Assembly: GCA_030440445.1 (NCBI GenBank)
Contig: CP098528.1
Location: 186,001-250,000 of the forward strand
DNA length: 64,000 bases
Reading direction: 5' to 3'
DNA from: Halomonas sp. KG2
GTDB lineage: Bacteria > Pseudomonadota > Gammaproteobacteria > Pseudomonadales > Halomonadaceae
Shown here: piece by piece, positions 1-11,842 of the stretch
Layout of the letters: every line of letters starts with the position of its first letter
How positions within the stretch are numbered: the stretch's first letter is position 1
Notes under the pieces: generated by a model
What the model was told of the DNA's origin: nothing
The model's input: only the letters and a program-made list of their open reading frames with translations
Database searches by the model: none
Position numbers and translations under genes: made by a program

Positions 1-550
1 TGGTGTTGATCCGCGTAAATCTGACCAAGTTGTACGTGGCGCTACTGTCATGCCTAACGGTACTGGCAAAGACGTACGCGTAGCGGTCTTCACCCAGGGT
101 GCTAACGCCGATGCTGCTAAAGAAGCAGGCGCTGACATCGTAGGTATGGAAGATTTGGCTGAGCAAGTCAAAAAAGGCGTGATGGATTTTGACGTCGTGA
201 TTGCCTCTCCAGATGCTATGCGTGTTGTCGGTCAGCTGGGTCAGATTCTTGGTCCGCGCGGCCTGATGCCTAACCCGAAAGTTGGTACCGTTACACCTGA
301 CGTTGCCACTGCGGTTAAAAATGCTAAGGCAGGCCAGGTGCGTTTCCGTACCGACAAAAATGGCATTATCCACACAACGTTGGGTAAAGCTGATTTTGAA
401 GCATCTGCTGTTCTGGGTAACCTGGAAGCGCTGGTTGCTGACCTTAAGAGGCTCAAGCCGAGCTCTTCTAAAGGTATCTACTTTAAGAAAGTCACCCTGT
501 CCACTACCATGGGCCCGGGCTTGACTATCGACCATTCTGCGTTGGTATAA
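1..550 (+). CDS. rplA: 50S ribosomal protein L1, 3' part (5' end cut by the window)
   Basis: This is the C-terminal three quarters of L1, the protein of the mobile L1 stalk that binds 23S rRNA near the tRNA exit site. In other bacteria it also represses its own rplK-rplA mRNA. The frame is open from base 2 and stops at TAA 548-550. The stretch [17 protein letters not shown] and the later [12 protein letters not shown] end are typical of the family. The start and any rplK lie upstream of the window. Next downstream is the rplJ leader, as in other gammaproteobacteria. Confidence 0.97.
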   Translation, partial: GVDPRKSDQVVRGATVMPNGTGKDVRVAVFTQGANADAAKEAGADIVGMEDLAEQVKKGVMDFDVVIASPDAMRVVGQLGQILGPRGLMPNPKVGTVTPDVATAVKNAKAGQVRFRTDKNGIIHTTLGKADFEASAVLGNLEALVADLKRLKPSSSKGIYFKKVTLSTTMGPGLTIDHSALV

Positions 551-599
551 GCAGGTAGTCGTACGATTTTTGTAAGAACCGAGCAAGAACTTTGCGGTC

Positions 600-849
600 C
601 CCTGTTAATGCGTAAGCCAGGCAGGGCATCGTCAAAGACCGCAGGTGCCGCATCTTTTAGAGGTGCGGCTTAATCGCCCTTAAAGCGCCTGCGCAGATGG
701 TGTGGCCGCCAGTTGGTTGAGGTTTTTAGCCAAACCGCTTTCTGGTGAGCACCATCCCCCCAAGGCTTCCAGCGTTATTTATTTATCGTCTGGAAGAGAT
801 GGTAACCACCGGAGCCTGTTGTGGGTTCCGGCACGAAGGAGTGATCACT
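600..849 (+). promoter_or_regulatory. L10 (rplJL) mRNA leader
   Basis: The 299-base gap before rplJ contains a block at about 631-705 that resembles the enterobacterial L10 leader in sequence and layout. CAAAGACCGCAGG at 633-645 is followed by a small hairpin (GCCGCA/TGCGGC) and then by CCTGCGCAGATGG, so CGCAGG and CCTGCG can pair as the outer stem. In the known system L10 with L7/L12 binds this leader and represses rplJL translation. The boundaries given here are approximate. No clear promoter was found inside the gap, so the element could be transcribed from upstream of rplKA. Confidence 0.75.
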
Positions 850-1353
850 GTGCCACTAGCACTTGAAGGCAAGAAAGCGATTGTTGCCGAGGTCAGTGAA
901 GCGGCCAAGGGCGCACTCTCCGTCGTAGTTGCCGATTCTCGCGGCGTTACAGTCGGTAAAATGACCGACCTGCGTAAGCAAGCGCGTGAGAATGGCGTCC
1001 AGCTGCGTGTTGTTCGCAACACTCTGGCACGCCGCGCCCTCGAAGGTACTCAGTGGGAGTGCCTGAACGAGAGCTTTGTTGGTCCTACTCTGCTGGCTTT
1101 CTCTACTGAGCACCCGGGCGCTGCCGCTCGTTTGTTCAAAGAGTTCGCGAAGCAAGATCAGAACTTCGAAGTGAAGGCGCTGGCCTACGAAGGTGAGCTG
1201 ATTCCGGCTGCTGACATCGATCGTCTGGCAACCCTACCGACTTACGACGAAGCAATTGCCAAGTTGATGTCGGTAATGAAAGAAGCCTCCGCTGGCAAGC
1301 TGGTTCGTACTCTGGCCGCTCTGCGCGACCAGAAGCAAGAAGAAGCTGCATAA
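850..1353 (+). CDS. rplJ: 50S ribosomal protein L10
   Basis: L10 is the base of the ribosomal stalk: it binds 23S rRNA at the GTPase centre and carries L7/L12 dimers on its C-terminal helix. The frame is open upstream of 745, but GTG 850 fits the family start ([15 protein letters not shown]) and has GAAGGAG 8 bases upstream, giving 167 residues. Visible family blocks include [16 protein letters not shown] near the start and [16 protein letters not shown] at the end. It is followed 112 bases later by rplL. Confidence 0.97.
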   Translation: MPLALEGKKAIVAEVSEAAKGALSVVVADSRGVTVGKMTDLRKQARENGVQLRVVRNTLARRALEGTQWECLNESFVGPTLLAFSTEHPGAAARLFKEFAKQDQNFEVKALAYEGELIPAADIDRLATLPTYDEAIAKLMSVMKEASAGKLVRTLAALRDQKQEEAA

Positions 1354-1465
1354 GCAGGCCTTTTTGCAAGCAGTCTGCGCTGCATAAGCAGGGCGCTGCT
1401 TGAACCATGCAATGAACCCTGAGCACTCGGTAGACCGAGGCTCCCGCAAAGTTAGGAATGAGACA

Positions 1466-1837
1466 ATGGCACTGACCAAAGACGATATCATCAATGCTGT
1501 AGCCGACATGTCCGTAATGGAAGTTGTCGAGCTGATCGAAGCAATGGAAGAGAAATTCGGCGTTTCTGCTGCAGCAGCCGTAATGGCTGGTCCGGCTGGC
1601 GGCGGCGAAGCAGCTGCTGAAGAACAGACTGAATTTGATCTGGTACTGACCTCTGCTGGTGACAAGAAAGTTAACGTCATCAAAGCAGTTCGTGAAATCA
1701 CTGGTCTTGGCCTGAAAGAAGCCAAAGGTGCAGTTGATGGCGCGCCGGCTACCATCAAAGAAGCAATGTCTAAAGAAGACGCTGAAGCAGCTAAAACCAA
1801 GCTGGAAGAAGCGGGCGCAAGCGTCGAGCTCAAGTAA
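1466..1837 (+). CDS. rplL: 50S ribosomal protein L7/L12
   Basis: This is the acidic stalk protein that recruits and activates translational GTPases. At 123 residues it is normal length. It has the N-terminal dimerisation segment ([18 protein letters not shown]), an Ala/Gly-rich hinge at about residues 35-52, and the globular C-terminal domain ([21 protein letters not shown]). ATG 1466 is chosen over the upstream in-frame ATGs because it matches the family and follows a GGAATGAG ribosome site. It is co-transcribed with rplJ, and an attenuator-like terminator follows. Confidence 0.97.
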   Translation: MALTKDDIINAVADMSVMEVVELIEAMEEKFGVSAAAAVMAGPAGGGEAAAEEQTEFDLVLTSAGDKKVNVIKAVREITGLGLKEAKGAVDGAPATIKEAMSKEDAEAAKTKLEEAGASVELK

Positions 1838-1877
1838 TTCTTGTGCTGACGGCTTTACGCGCTGCGTAAGCTTCCAC

Positions 1878-1913
1878 GGCTGGCGGCGGGCTTATCCCGC
1901 TGCCGGCCTTTTT
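1878..1913 (+). terminator. Rho-independent terminator or attenuator between rplL and rpoB
   Basis: A 13-bp G+C-rich stem (GGCTGGCGGCGGG with CCCGCTGCCGGCC, two G-T pairs, loop CTTAT) is followed directly by TTTTT. In E. coli a partial terminator at the same place sets the ratio of stalk proteins to RNA polymerase subunits. The position suggests the same job here. How strong the read-through is cannot be told from sequence. Confidence 0.85.
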
Positions 1914-1990
1914 CTGTTGTATCATGTTGCTCGGCAGCATTACAGCAGGAAGGCTGCGGTAAGAAGCAGCAAAACAGTAAGACCGTTGTT

Positions 1991-2029
1991 GTGAAGCGTA
2001 AGTTGTGAAGCGTAAGTTGTGAAGCGCGA
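1991..2029 (+). repeat. 14-bp tandem repeat in the rplL-rpoB gap
   Basis: GTGAAGCGTAAGTT occurs twice in perfect tandem (1991-2004 and 2005-2018) and a third, partial and diverged copy follows. It lies in the 351-base gap between rplL and rpoB, downstream of the attenuator. The gap has no other gene. The remainder up to 2188 shows no promoter that I could support. Confidence 0.85.
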
Positions 2030-2188
2030 GTGATAACGAAGCGCTAGCAGCACTACTGTAACACTGTTATCTATCAAGATTTTTGACGGCGAGCTACCGA
2101 TTTAGGAGCTTGCTGTCTGCGTCTGAAACGCCCGCGGGGCAGATGACCACGCATCGGTCACCCATGGTGAACAAGCTGGGGAATACAG

Positions 2189-5100
2189 ATGGCTTACTCA
2201 TATACTGAGAAAAAACGCATCCGCAAGGATTTCGGCAAACTGCCCCAAGTGATGGATGTGCCTTACTTGCTGGCCATCCAGCTTGATTCCTACTACGACT
2301 TTCTCCAGCAGGATCGTTCGCCCGACGAGCGCCACGAGATTGGTCTGCACGCGGCGTTTAAGTCCGTGTTTCCGATTGAAAGCTTCTCTGGGAATGCGGC
2401 GCTGGAGTATGTCAGCTACCGTTTCGGCACGCCGGCGTTCGATGTAAAGGAGTGTCAGCTGCGTGGCGTGACCTATTCCGCCCCGCTGCGTGTCAAGGTT
2501 CGCTTGATCATCTATGATCGCGACTCCTCGAACAAGGCAATCAAGGATATTAAAGAGCAGGAAGTCTACATGGGGGAAATCCCCCTGATGACCGAGAATG
2601 GTACCTTTGTCATCAATGGTACTGAGCGGGTTATCGTTTCTCAGCTCCACCGTTCGCCCGGTGTGTTCTTCGATCACGATAAAGGCAAGAGTCACTCCTC
2701 TGGTAAACTGCTCTATTCTGCCCGAGTGATTCCTTATCGTGGTTCCTGGCTGGACTTCGAGTTCGATCCTAAAGACAACGTCTTCGTACGTATTGACCGT
2801 CGCCGGAAACTGCCAGCGTCGGTGTTGATGCGTGCCCTGGGAATGAGCACCGAAGAGATCCTTGAAGAGTTTTTCGAGACCAGCAAGTTTAGCATTGAAA
2901 AAACTGGCTTCTTCGTAGAGCTGGTACCGTCACGCCTGCGCGGTGAAACAGCGACTTTCGACATTAAAGATGGCGAAGGTAATGTCATTGTTGAAGAAGG
3001 GCGTCGTATTACCCAGAAGCACATCCGTCAGCTTGAAAAAGCCGGCCTGGAGCGTCTGGAAATACCGATGGAGTACCTGTTTGGTAAAACGTTGGCCAAA
3101 GATCAGATCGATACTAAAACTGGCGAGCTGATCTGTCCGTGTAATACCGAAATTACGCCAGAAGTACTTGAGCGTATGGCGCAGGGTGGCATCACCCACA
3201 TCGAAACGCTCTACACCAACGACCTCGACTGTGGTTCGTTTATTTCCGATACGCTTAAGCTGGATGCCACCGGCTCTGCGCTTGAAGCGTTGGTCGAAAT
3301 TTATCGCATGATGCGCCCTGGTGAGCCGCCCACCAAAGAAGCTGCTGAGACGCTGTTTAATAACTTGTTCTTCAGCGAAGATCGCTACGATCTGTCAGGC
3401 GTCGGTCGTATGAAGTTCAACCGCCGCCTGCGTCGTGATACCGACACGGGCTCTGGTGTACTGGATCGCAAAGACATCCTTGATGTTCTGCGCGAGCTGA
3501 TCAATATCCGTAACGGCTTTGGCGACGTTGACGATATCGATCACCTGGGTAACCGCCGTATTCGCTGTGTTGGCGAAATGGCTGAAAACCAGTTCCGCGT
3601 TGGCTTGGTTCGCGTAGAGCGTGCAGTGAAAGAGCGTCTTTCCATGGCGGAAAGCGAAGGCCTGATGCCGCAAGATCTGATCAACGCTAAGCCGGTAGCG
3701 GCAGCGGTGAAAGAGTTCTTCGGTTCTAGCCAGCTGTCCCAGTTTATGGATCAGAACAACCCGCTTTCTGAGGTTACTCACAAGCGTCGTGTGTCTGCAC
3801 TCGGCCCAGGTGGTTTGACCCGTGAGCGCGCCGGTTTCGAAGTGCGCGACGTACACGCTACGCACTACGGTCGCTTGTGTCCGATCGAAACGCCGGAAGG
3901 CCCGAACATCGGTCTGATCAACTCGTTGGCGACGTACAGTCACACCAACAGCTACGGCTTCCTCGAAACGCCGTACCGCAAGGTCAACTCCTGTCAAGTG
4001 ACGGACGATATCGTTCACCTGTCGGCGATCGAAGAGGGTGATTTCGTTATTGCCCAGGCGTCTGCCGCTGTGGATGAGTCCAACAGGCTGAGTGATGACT
4101 TGGTTCAGGTGCGTCATCGTGGTGAAACCACGTTTATGCGTCCTGAGCAGGTCACCTTGATGGACGTGTCTCCGCGCCAGGTTGTTTCGGTCGCGGCCGC
4201 ACTGATTCCGTTCCTGGAGCACGATGATGCTAACCGCGCCTTGATGGGTGCGAACATGCAGCGTCAGGCGGTACCCACCTTGCGCGCTGACAAGCCGCTA
4301 GTAGGTACTGGTATGGAGCGTTTCGTTGCGCGTGACTCCGGTGTTTGTGCCGTGGCGCGTCGTGGTGGTGTGATCGACTCCGTTGACGCACGTCGTGTCG
4401 TGGTACGGGTACATGAAGATGAGATTATCGGCGGTGAAGCCGGTGTTGATATCTACAACCTGACCAAGTACACCCGTTCAAACCAGAACACCTGTATGAA
4501 CCAGCGCCCCATTGTGCGGCCTGGCGACAGTGTGGCTCGTGGCGACATCCTTGCCGACGGCCCGTCTGTTGATATGGGTGATTTGGCGCTCGGCCAGAAC
4601 ATGCGCATCGCGTTCATGCCCTGGAATGGTTACAACTTCGAGGACTCTATCCTGCTGTCTGAGCGGGTGGTTCAAGAAGACCGCTTTACCACGATTCATA
4701 TTCAGGAGCTGACCTGTGTATCTCGCGATACCAAGTTAGGGCCGGAAGAGATCACTGCCGATATTCCCAACGTGGGTGAGTCCGCGCTGGGTAAATTGGA
4801 CGAAGCTGGTGTTGTTTACATTGGTGCTGAAGTTGGCCCCGGCGATATTCTGGTCGGTAAGGTAACACCGAAAGGTGAAACCCAGCTGACGCCGGAAGAG
4901 AAGCTGCTACGCGCTATCTTCGGTGAGAAAGCATCTGACGTTAAAGATACTTCGCTGCGTGCGCCGACCGGCATGAAGGGTACTGTCATCGACGTCCAGG
5001 TATTTACCCGTGACGGCGTTGAAAAAGACTCTCGTGCACTGGCTATCGAACAGATGCAGCTGGACGAAGTGCGTAAAGATCTTCAGGAAACCTATCGTAT

Positions 5101-6265
5101 TGCTGAAGACGCTACCTTTGAGCGTCTGCAGCGCACGTTGGAAGGCCAGGCTGTTAATGGCGGCCCGAACCTGAAGAAAGGCGATGTGCTTGATGAGGCT
5201 TACCTCGACGAGCTACCGCGTCAGCAGTGGTTCAAGCTGCGCATGCAGGATGAGGCTTACAACGAACTGTTGGCCCAGGCCGATGAGCAGCTCGAAAACC
5301 GTCGTAAAGAGATGGACGAGCGCTTTGAAGATAAGAAGCGCAAGCTGACCCAGGGCGATGATCTCGCACCGGGCGTGCTTAAAATCGTCAAGGTTTACAT
5401 GGCGGTTAAGCGTCGCATTCAGCCTGGCGACAAGATGGCAGGCCGCCACGGTAACAAAGGTGTTATCTCGGCGATCATGCCCATCGAAGATATGCCGTTC
5501 GATGAGAAGGGCGAGCCGGTTGATGTGGTGTTGAACCCGCTGGGTGTACCGTCGCGGATGAACGTTGGTCAGATCCTGGAAACACACTTGGGTATGGCTG
5601 CCCGTGGTTTGGGTGTCAAGATTGACGCGATGTTACGTGATGCCCGTGGTCAGCAAGTTGCTGAAATTCGCGACTTCCTGGGCCAGATATATAACACGCC
5701 GGGAACCCGTGTTGAGGATATCGATTCGTTAAGCGATGAAGAAATCATTGCGCTAGCGAAAAACCTCAAAGGCGGTGTGCCTATGGCAACGCCGGTGTTC
5801 GATGGTGCTAAAGAGCACGAGATCAAACACCTGCTGAAGCTTGCTGACATTCCTGAGTCTGGCCAGATGACGCTGTACGATGGCCGTACTGGCGATGCGT
5901 TTGACCGCTCGGTGACCGTTGGCTACATGTATATGCTCAAGCTGAACCACTTGGTAGACGACAAGATGCACGCGCGCTCTACCGGTTCTTACTCGCTAGT
6001 GACTCAGCAGCCGCTGGGTGGTAAGGCGCAGTTCGGTGGTCAGCGCTTTGGTGAGATGGAAGTATGGGCGCTGGAAGCTTACGGTGCCGCGTATACGCTG
6101 CAAGAGATGCTCACCGTCAAGTCGGACGACGTCGAAGGCCGCACCAAGATGTATAAAAACATCGTGGATGGCGACCACACCATGCAGGCAGGCATGCCGG
6201 AATCCTTCAACGTACTCGTGAAGGAAATCCGCTCGCTGGGCATCGATATCGAGTTAGAGAGCTAG
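2189..6265 (+). CDS. rpoB: DNA-directed RNA polymerase subunit beta
   Basis: This is the beta subunit of RNA polymerase, 1358 residues against 1342 in E. coli. The N-terminus ([17 protein letters not shown]) matches the family, so the start is secure. The rifampicin-site cluster [15 protein letters not shown] begins near residue 512 and carries the usual drug-sensitive residues, followed by [18 protein letters not shown]. The C-terminal part contains the [20 protein letters not shown] block that contacts beta-prime. rpoC starts 10 bases after the stop, as in the standard rpoBC pair. Confidence 0.99.
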   Translation: MAYSYTEKKRIRKDFGKLPQVMDVPYLLAIQLDSYYDFLQQDRSPDERHEIGLHAAFKSVFPIESFSGNAALEYVSYRFGTPAFDVKECQLRGVTYSAPLRVKVRLIIYDRDSSNKAIKDIKEQEVYMGEIPLMTENGTFVINGTERVIVSQLHRSPGVFFDHDKGKSHSSGKLLYSARVIPYRGSWLDFEFDPKDNVFVRIDRRRKLPASVLMRALGMSTEEILEEFFETSKFSIEKTGFFVELVPSRLRGETATFDIKDGEGNVIVEEGRRITQKHIRQLEKAGLERLEIPMEYLFGKTLAKDQIDTKTGELICPCNTEITPEVLERMAQGGITHIETLYTNDLDCGSFISDTLKLDATGSALEALVEIYRMMRPGEPPTKEAAETLFNNLFFSEDRYDLSGVGRMKFNRRLRRDTDTGSGVLDRKDILDVLRELINIRNGFGDVDDIDHLGNRRIRCVGEMAENQFRVGLVRVERAVKERLSMAESEGLMPQDLINAKPVAAAVKEFFGSSQLSQFMDQNNPLSEVTHKRRVSALGPGGLTRERAGFEVRDVHATHYGRLCPIETPEGPNIGLINSLATYSHTNSYGFLETPYRKVNSCQVTDDIVHLSAIEEGDFVIAQASAAVDESNRLSDDLVQVRHRGETTFMRPEQVTLMDVSPRQVVSVAAALIPFLEHDDANRALMGANMQRQAVPTLRADKPLVGTGMERFVARDSGVCAVARRGGVIDSVDARRVVVRVHEDEIIGGEAGVDIYNLTKYTRSNQNTCMNQRPIVRPGDSVARGDILADGPSVDMGDLALGQNMRIAFMPWNGYNFEDSILLSERVVQEDRFTTIHIQELTCVSRDTKLGPEEITADIPNVGESALGKLDEAGVVYIGAEVGPGDILVGKVTPKGETQLTPEEKLLRAIFGEKASDVKDTSLRAPTGMKGTVIDVQVFTRDGVEKDSRALAIEQMQLDEVRKDLQETYRIAEDATFERLQRTLEGQAVNGGPNLKKGDVLDEAYLDELPRQQWFKLRMQDEAYNELLAQADEQLENRRKEMDERFEDKKRKLTQGDDLAPGVLKIVKVYMAVKRRIQPGDKMAGRHGNKGVISAIMPIEDMPFDEKGEPVDVVLNPLGVPSRMNVGQILETHLGMAARGLGVKIDAMLRDARGQQVAEIRDFLGQIYNTPGTRVEDIDSLSDEEIIALAKNLKGGVPMATPVFDGAKEHEIKHLLKLADIPESGQMTLYDGRTGDAFDRSVTVGYMYMLKLNHLVDDKMHARSTGSYSLVTQQPLGGKAQFGGQRFGEMEVWALEAYGAAYTLQEMLTVKSDDVEGRTKMYKNIVDGDHTMQAGMPESFNVLVKEIRSLGIDIELES

Positions 6266-6275
6266 GAGCCGTCCC

Positions 6276-9200
6276 ATGAAAGATTTGGTGAAAGTACTCA
6301 AATCGCAATCTCAGTCCGAAGAGTTTGACGCGATCAAGATTACCCTGGCGTCGCCGGACATGATTCGCTCCTGGTCGTTTGGCGAGGTGAAGAAGCCCGA
6401 GACCATCAACTACCGTACCTTTAAACCGGAACGGGATGGTCTGTTCTGCGCCAAGATTTTCGGCCCAGTCAAAGACTACGAGTGTTTGTGCGGTAAGTAT
6501 AAGCGCATGAAGCACCGCGGTATCATTTGTGAGAAGTGTGGCGTTGAAGTCACCAAGGCTGCCGTGCGCCGTGAGCGCATGGGCCACATCGAACTGGCAT
6601 CGCCAGTGGCTCACATTTGGTTCTTGAAGTCACTGCCGTCGCGTATCGGCATGTTCCTCGATATGACCCTGCGTGATATCGAGCGCGTGCTGTACTTCGA
6701 AAGCTTTGTCGTCATCGATCCCGGTATGACCACGCTGGAGCGTGGTCAGTTACTCAACGATGAGCAGTACTTTGAAGCGCTAGAAGAGTTCGGTGATGAC
6801 TTCGACGCCCGTATGGGTGCCGAAGCTGTCCAAGAACTGCTGAAAGATATTGATCTGGAAGAAGAGATTAATCACCTGCGTGAAGAGATTCCGCAGACTA
6901 ACTCTGAAACTAAGATTAAGAAGCTTTCAAAGCGCTTGAAGCTGCTTGAAGCGTTCTATCACTCCGGCAACGCGCCGGCGTGGATGGTCATGGAAGTGCT
7001 GCCCGTGCTGCCGCCGGATCTTCGTCCGTTGGTACCGCTGGACGGCGGCCGCTTCGCGACCTCAGACCTGAACGACCTTTATCGTCGCGTCATTAACCGT
7101 AACAACCGTCTGAAGCGTCTGCTTGACCTCAATGCGCCGGATATTATCGTGCGTAACGAGAAGCGTATGCTGCAAGAAGCGGTTGATGCGTTGTTGGATA
7201 ACGGCCGTCGTGGTCGTGCCATTACGGGTTCTAACAAGCGTCCGCTGAAATCCCTTGCCGATATGATCAAAGGTAAGCAGGGTCGTTTCCGTCAGAACTT
7301 GCTAGGTAAGCGCGTCGATTACTCCGGCCGTTCGGTAATCACTGTTGGTCCGACGCTGCGTCTGCACCAGTGTGGTCTGCCCAAGAAAATGGCGCTTGAG
7401 CTGTTCAAGCCGTTTATCTACTCCAAGCTGCAGTCGCTGGGCTATGCCTCAACGATCAAAGCTGCCAAGAAGATGGTTGAACGCGAACTGCCCGAGGTGT
7501 GGGACATCCTTGCCGATGTTATCCGTGAGCACCCGGTACTGCTTAACCGCGCACCGACGCTCCACCGTCTTGGTATCCAAGCGTTTGAGCCGCTGTTGAT
7601 CGAAGGTAAAGCGATCCAGCTGCACCCGCTGGTATGTGCCGCCTACAACGCCGACTTTGACGGTGACCAGATGGCGGTACACGTACCGCTGACCCTGGAA
7701 GCCCAGCTTGAAGCGCGTGCGCTGATGATGGCCACCAATAACGTGCTGTCGCCTGCCAACGGCGAGCCGATTATCGTGCCGTCGCAAGACGTTGTTCTGG
7801 GTCTGTATTACATGACCCGCGAAAAGATCAACGCCAAAGGCGAAGGCATGGTGTTCTCTGACCTTAATGAGGTAGAGCGCGCCTTTGGTACTCAGTCAGT
7901 ATCGCTGCACGCTCGCGTGAAAGTGCGTCTGGACGAAGTCGATGTCGAAGAAGAGACCGGCGAGCGTAGTTTCCATCGCCGCATCTACGATACGACGGTT
8001 GGCCGTGCGCTACTGTTCCGCATTCTGCCGGAAGGTGTGCCGTTCTCGCTAATCGATCAGCCAATGAAGAAAAAGGCGATCTCTAGCCTCATCAACGAGG
8101 TATACCGTCGTGCGGGCTTGAAACCGACGGTTATCTTCGCTGACCAACTGATGTACACCGGTTTCCGTTTGGCAACCTGGTCGGGCGCCTCTATCGGTGT
8201 TAACGACTTCGTTATTCCTGATGCGAAAACTGAGATTGTCGACGCTGCAGAAGCGGAAGTTAAAGAGATCGAAGATCAGTTCTCTTCTGGCCTGGTAACC
8301 GCCGGTGAGAAGTACAACAAGGTCATCGATATCTGGTCGAAGGCCAACGATAAAGTTGCCAAGGCGATGATGGTAGGTATCTCTAAAGAGACCGTCATCG
8401 ACCGTGAAGGCAACGAAGTTGAGCAAGACTCGTTCAACAGCGTCTTTATCATGGCTGACTCCGGTGCGCGTGGTTCTGCCGCCCAGATCCGTCAGTTGGC
8501 GGGTATGCGTGGCTTGATGGCTAAGCCGGATGGCTCGATCATCGAAACGCCGATCGTCGCCAACTTCCGTGAAGGTCTGAACGTACTCCAGTACTTCATC
8601 TCGACCCACGGTGCACGTAAAGGTCTTGCGGATACGGCTCTGAAAACTGCTAACTCCGGTTACCTGACCCGTCGTCTGGTTGACGTTGCCCAGGACTTGG
8701 TCATCACTGAGACCGACTGTGGCACCGAAAACGGCTTGACCCTGCACCCGATCATCGAAGGTGGCGACATCATTGTACCGCTGTCTCAGCGTGTACTTGG
8801 TCGTGTCGTTGCGATTGATGTTATTGATCCAAGTAATGATGAAGTGCTTATTCCGCGCGGCACATTGCTGGACGAAAAGTGGTGTGCATCGCTAGACACC
8901 ATGGGCGTAGACGAGATCATTGTTCGTTCTACCATTACTTGTGACACTGCCCACGGCGTGTGTGCCTCCTGTTATGGCCGCGACTTGGCGCGTGGCCATC
9001 AGGTCAACATTGGTGAGTCTGTCGGTGTTATCGCCGCACAGTCCATCGGTGAGCCGGGTACCCAGCTGACCATGCGTACGTTCCACATCGGTGGTGCGGC
9101 GTCGCGTTCATCGGCAGTAGACAGCGTTCAGGTCAAGCATGGCGGTAAAGTACGTCTCCACAACATCAAGCATGTAGAGCGGGCCGACGGCAAGCTGGTC

Positions 9201-10490
9201 GTTGTCTCTCGCTCCAGCGCACTTGCTGTTGCTGATGACCATGGCCGCGAGCGTGAGTACTACAAGCTGCCTTACGGCGCAGAGCTGTCTGTTCGTGACG
9301 GTGATGTCGTTGATGGCGGTGCGATTGTCGCGAAGTGGGATCCGCACACTCACCCGATCATTGCCGAAGTAGAAGGTAAGGCGCAGTTTATCGACCTTGA
9401 CGAAGGTGTCACCATGCACCGTAGCGTCGACGAAATGACTGGTCTGTCGTCTATTGAGGTTATCGAGTCGGCAGCCCGCCCGATGGCAGGCCGTGATAAG
9501 CGTCCGATGGTGATGCTGAAAGATGCTGCTGGCGAGTACGTATCGGTGTCTGGATCGAACACGCCGGTACAGTATCTGCTGCCGGGTAACTCGATTATCT
9601 CCGTCGATGATGGCGCTACCATTGGTGTGGGTGAGGTTGTTGCACGTATTCCGGTAGAGGCGTCTGGTAACAAAGATATTACCGGTGGTCTGCCGCGTGT
9701 TGCCGACTTGTTTGAGGCGCGTAAGCCGAAAGAGTCGTCAATCCTGGCTGAGATCAGTGGTGTGGTCAGTTTCGGTAAAGAGACCAAGGGTAAGCGTCGT
9801 TTGACGATTACTCCAGAGTCTGGCGACCCGTTTGAAGCATTGATCCCGAAATGGCGTCAAATCGCTGTCTTCGAGGGTGAAAGCGTTGAGAAGGGTGAAG
9901 TAATCTCGGATGGTCCGAGCAACCCCCACGATATCCTGCGCTTATTGGGCGTGGCGGAACTGGCCAAGTACATCACCGCCGAAGTGCAAGATGTTTATCG
10001 CCTCCAGGGTGTAGGCATCAACGATAAGCATATCGAAGTCATTGTTCGTCAGATGCTGCGTAAGGTAGAGATCTCTGATTCAGGTGACTCTGACTTTATT
10101 ACTGGCGATCAAGCTGAACTCGTACGCGTGCTAGAACAAAATGCACGTCTCGAGAAAGAAGGTAAGTTCCCGGCCAAGTATCAACGCTTGCTGTTGGGTA
10201 TTACTAAGGCCAGCTTGGCCACTGAGTCGTTCATTTCAGCGGCGTCGTTCCAGGAAACGACACGTGTATTGACCGAAGCAGCGGTGACCGGCAAGCGCGA
10301 TTATTTACGCGGCCTGAAAGAAAACGTGGTGGTTGGGCGTCTGATTCCGGCAGGTACCGGTCTGACTCACCACGCAGAGCGTCGTCGCAAACGCGAAGAC
10401 GTTGAGCGTCTGTTCAACCCCTCGGCTACCGAAGTTGAGCAGGAGCTTGGTGCTCAGTTAACCGCCCTTGATTCAGACGACGAGCTGTAA
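6276..10490 (+). CDS. rpoC: DNA-directed RNA polymerase subunit beta-prime
   Basis: This subunit holds the catalytic magnesium of RNA polymerase. The protein is 1404 residues, the usual proteobacterial length. The N-terminal zinc site has Cys70, Cys72, Cys85 and Cys88. The catalytic NADFDGD begins at residue 458, so the three aspartates are 460, 462 and 464. The second zinc site is the [11 protein letters not shown] cluster near residue 890. The gene is co-transcribed with rpoB. About 200 bases downstream the str operon begins with its own promoter. Confidence 0.99.
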   Translation: MKDLVKVLKSQSQSEEFDAIKITLASPDMIRSWSFGEVKKPETINYRTFKPERDGLFCAKIFGPVKDYECLCGKYKRMKHRGIICEKCGVEVTKAAVRRERMGHIELASPVAHIWFLKSLPSRIGMFLDMTLRDIERVLYFESFVVIDPGMTTLERGQLLNDEQYFEALEEFGDDFDARMGAEAVQELLKDIDLEEEINHLREEIPQTNSETKIKKLSKRLKLLEAFYHSGNAPAWMVMEVLPVLPPDLRPLVPLDGGRFATSDLNDLYRRVINRNNRLKRLLDLNAPDIIVRNEKRMLQEAVDALLDNGRRGRAITGSNKRPLKSLADMIKGKQGRFRQNLLGKRVDYSGRSVITVGPTLRLHQCGLPKKMALELFKPFIYSKLQSLGYASTIKAAKKMVERELPEVWDILADVIREHPVLLNRAPTLHRLGIQAFEPLLIEGKAIQLHPLVCAAYNADFDGDQMAVHVPLTLEAQLEARALMMATNNVLSPANGEPIIVPSQDVVLGLYYMTREKINAKGEGMVFSDLNEVERAFGTQSVSLHARVKVRLDEVDVEEETGERSFHRRIYDTTVGRALLFRILPEGVPFSLIDQPMKKKAISSLINEVYRRAGLKPTVIFADQLMYTGFRLATWSGASIGVNDFVIPDAKTEIVDAAEAEVKEIEDQFSSGLVTAGEKYNKVIDIWSKANDKVAKAMMVGISKETVIDREGNEVEQDSFNSVFIMADSGARGSAAQIRQLAGMRGLMAKPDGSIIETPIVANFREGLNVLQYFISTHGARKGLADTALKTANSGYLTRRLVDVAQDLVITETDCGTENGLTLHPIIEGGDIIVPLSQRVLGRVVAIDVIDPSNDEVLIPRGTLLDEKWCASLDTMGVDEIIVRSTITCDTAHGVCASCYGRDLARGHQVNIGESVGVIAAQSIGEPGTQLTMRTFHIGGAASRSSAVDSVQVKHGGKVRLHNIKHVERADGKLVVVSRSSALAVADDHGREREYYKLPYGAELSVRDGDVVDGGAIVAKWDPHTHPIIAEVEGKAQFIDLDEGVTMHRSVDEMTGLSSIEVIESAARPMAGRDKRPMVMLKDAAGEYVSVSGSNTPVQYLLPGNSIISVDDGATIGVGEVVARIPVEASGNKDITGGLPRVADLFEARKPKESSILAEISGVVSFGKETKGKRRLTITPESGDPFEALIPKWRQIAVFEGESVEKGEVISDGPSNPHDILRLLGVAELAKYITAEVQDVYRLQGVGINDKHIEVIVRQMLRKVEISDSGDSDFITGDQAELVRVLEQNARLEKEGKFPAKYQRLLLGITKASLATESFISAASFQETTRVLTEAAVTGKRDYLRGLKENVVVGRLIPAGTGLTHHAERRRKREDVERLFNPSATEVEQELGAQLTALDSDDEL

Positions 10491-10540
10491 TCGACGGTAA
10501 GGAAAACGAGTAACAACGAGTCGCTGGCCCTTATGGCACC

Positions 10541-10568
10541 GTCTTGCTGGTTAAACCGCCAGCAAGAC
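10541..10568 (+). other. 10-bp perfect hairpin between rpoC and rpsL
   Basis: GTCTTGCTGG (10541-10550) and CCAGCAAGAC (10559-10568) form a perfect 10-bp stem with an 8-base loop. It ends one base before the -35 element of the rpsL promoter. Only two T residues follow, so it is not a textbook intrinsic terminator. It may stabilise the rpoBC transcript end or act as a Rho-dependent or weak terminator. Confidence 0.6.
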
Positions 10569-10598
10569 TTGACGCCACCTAGGGTCAGCCTTTAGAAT
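10569..10598 (+). promoter_or_regulatory. Probable sigma-70 promoter of the str operon
   Basis: TTGACG at 10569-10574 and TAGAAT at 10593-10598 are separated by 18 bases. They are followed by GCGCAGCCTTT, almost the same start region as the rpsJ promoter (GCGCATCCTTT). The G+C-rich discriminator is typical of ribosomal promoters inhibited by ppGpp. The distance to the rpsL start is about 90 bases. The assignment is by motif only. Confidence 0.75.
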
Positions 10599-10688
10599 GC
10601 GCAGCCTTTAACAGTGGGGTGGGTGCGCCCGCACCTGCTGCTAGTATTTGTTGAAAGGCCAGGCAACCATTGGAGTCAGCTAAACACC

Positions 10689-11063
10689 ATGGCAACGATT
10701 AATCAGCTAGTGCGCAAGCCGCGTAAGCGCCCCGTCACTAAGAGTGACGTACCTGCGCTACAGGCATGCCCGCAGAAACGTGGCGTTTGTACGCGCGTTT
10801 ATACTACTACCCCTAAGAAGCCGAACTCGGCCCTGCGTAAGGTTTGCCGTGTGCGCCTTACCAACGGTTTCGAAGTCTCTTCTTACATCGGTGGTGAAGG
10901 TCACAACCTGCAAGAGCACTCTGTTGTTCTGATTCGCGGCGGTCGTGTAAAGGATTTGCCAGGTGTGCGTTATCACACCGTTCGTGGCGCCCTTGACACC
11001 TCTGGCGTACAGAACCGTAAGCAGGGTCGTTCTAAGTACGGTACCAAGCGTCCGAAGTCCTAA
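10689..11063 (+). CDS. rpsL: 30S ribosomal protein S12
   Basis: S12 lies at the decoding centre and affects accuracy. ATG 10689 ([13 protein letters not shown]) fits the family and gives 124 residues; the frame stays open upstream to 10614 but the extension is not family-like. Lys43 in [13 protein letters not shown] and Lys88 in [13 protein letters not shown] are the wild-type streptomycin-site residues, so a drug-sensitive ribosome is predicted at this site. It is the first gene of the str operon. Confidence 0.98.
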   Translation: MATINQLVRKPRKRPVTKSDVPALQACPQKRGVCTRVYTTTPKKPNSALRKVCRVRLTNGFEVSSYIGGEGHNLQEHSVVLIRGGRVKDLPGVRYHTVRGALDTSGVQNRKQGRSKYGTKRPKS

Positions 11064-11204
11064 GGCGTCTTGTTGCAGCGTCTTAAGGCGCTTGCGTTGT
11101 TACCTTAATACGAATATGACGGTCTGATAAGAGTAAGGTCGGGCGGCGCTATTAGCGCAATTGGTCCCGGGTTTACCTGAAGGATCCTTAATTGAGGGCT
11201 TATC

Positions 11205-11675
11205 ATGCCTAGAAGAAGAGTTGTAGCTAAACGCGAAATCCTGCCGGATCCTAAGTTCGGAAGTGAGCGTCTGGCGAAGTTCATGAACCACCTGATGGTC
11301 AGCGGCAAGAAGTCCATAGCTGAGCGCATCGTTTACGGTGCGTTGGACAAGGTTGCCGAGCGTAGTAATGAAGAGCCGCTGGAAATCTTCGACAAAGCGC
11401 TGGAAACCATCCAGCCGATGGTCGAAGTAAAGTCGCGCCGTGTTGGTGGTGCGACCTATCAGGTGCCGGTCGAAGTTCGCCCTTCGCGTCGCCAAGCCCT
11501 AGCAATGCGCTGGTTGGTGGACGCTGCGCGTCGCCGCGGTGAAAAAACGATGGTTCAGCGCCTGGCAGGTGAAATGCTGGATGCCGCTGAAGGCAAAGGC
11601 TCGGCTGTTAAGAAGCGTGAAGATGTGCACCGTATGGCAGAAGCCAACAAGGCCTTCTCTCACTATCGTTTCTAA
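11205..11675 (+). CDS. rpsG: 30S ribosomal protein S7
   Basis: S7 nucleates assembly of the 30S head by binding the 3' major domain of 16S rRNA. At 156 residues it has normal length, with the typical N-terminus [19 protein letters not shown] and the end AFSHYRF. The 141-base gap after rpsL is of the kind that holds the S7 autoregulatory site in E. coli. I could not align that site by eye, so regulation here is inferred from position only. A 167-base gap separates it from fusA. Confidence 0.98.
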   Translation: MPRRRVVAKREILPDPKFGSERLAKFMNHLMVSGKKSIAERIVYGALDKVAERSNEEPLEIFDKALETIQPMVEVKSRRVGGATYQVPVEVRPSRRQALAMRWLVDAARRRGEKTMVQRLAGEMLDAAEGKGSAVKKREDVHRMAEANKAFSHYRF

Positions 11676-11842
11676 ACTCGGCGTTTCTGAGTTTGTGTTT
11701 GGTTTTGTTGGTTGTGCTGCGCTAAAGAGTTCTTTCGCCATGCTGCAACACGCTGTCGCTATCCTTGTTGATGGCGGCAGTGGAATACGCAAAATGAACA
11801 CTGCTGAATTAACGAGCATCGCCAACTAACGGGAGCTTCACC

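Noticed and set aside
1728..1994. 88-codon frame running from rplL into the rplL-rpoB gap
   Set aside because: It overlaps the rplL coding region in another frame and crosses the terminator stem; no ribosome site.
3395..4222. Long open frame (275 codons) on the - strand inside rpoB
   Set aside because: It lies wholly opposite the rifampicin-region part of rpoB. High-GC third-position bias of the real gene opens antisense frames; there is no ribosome site or protein family.
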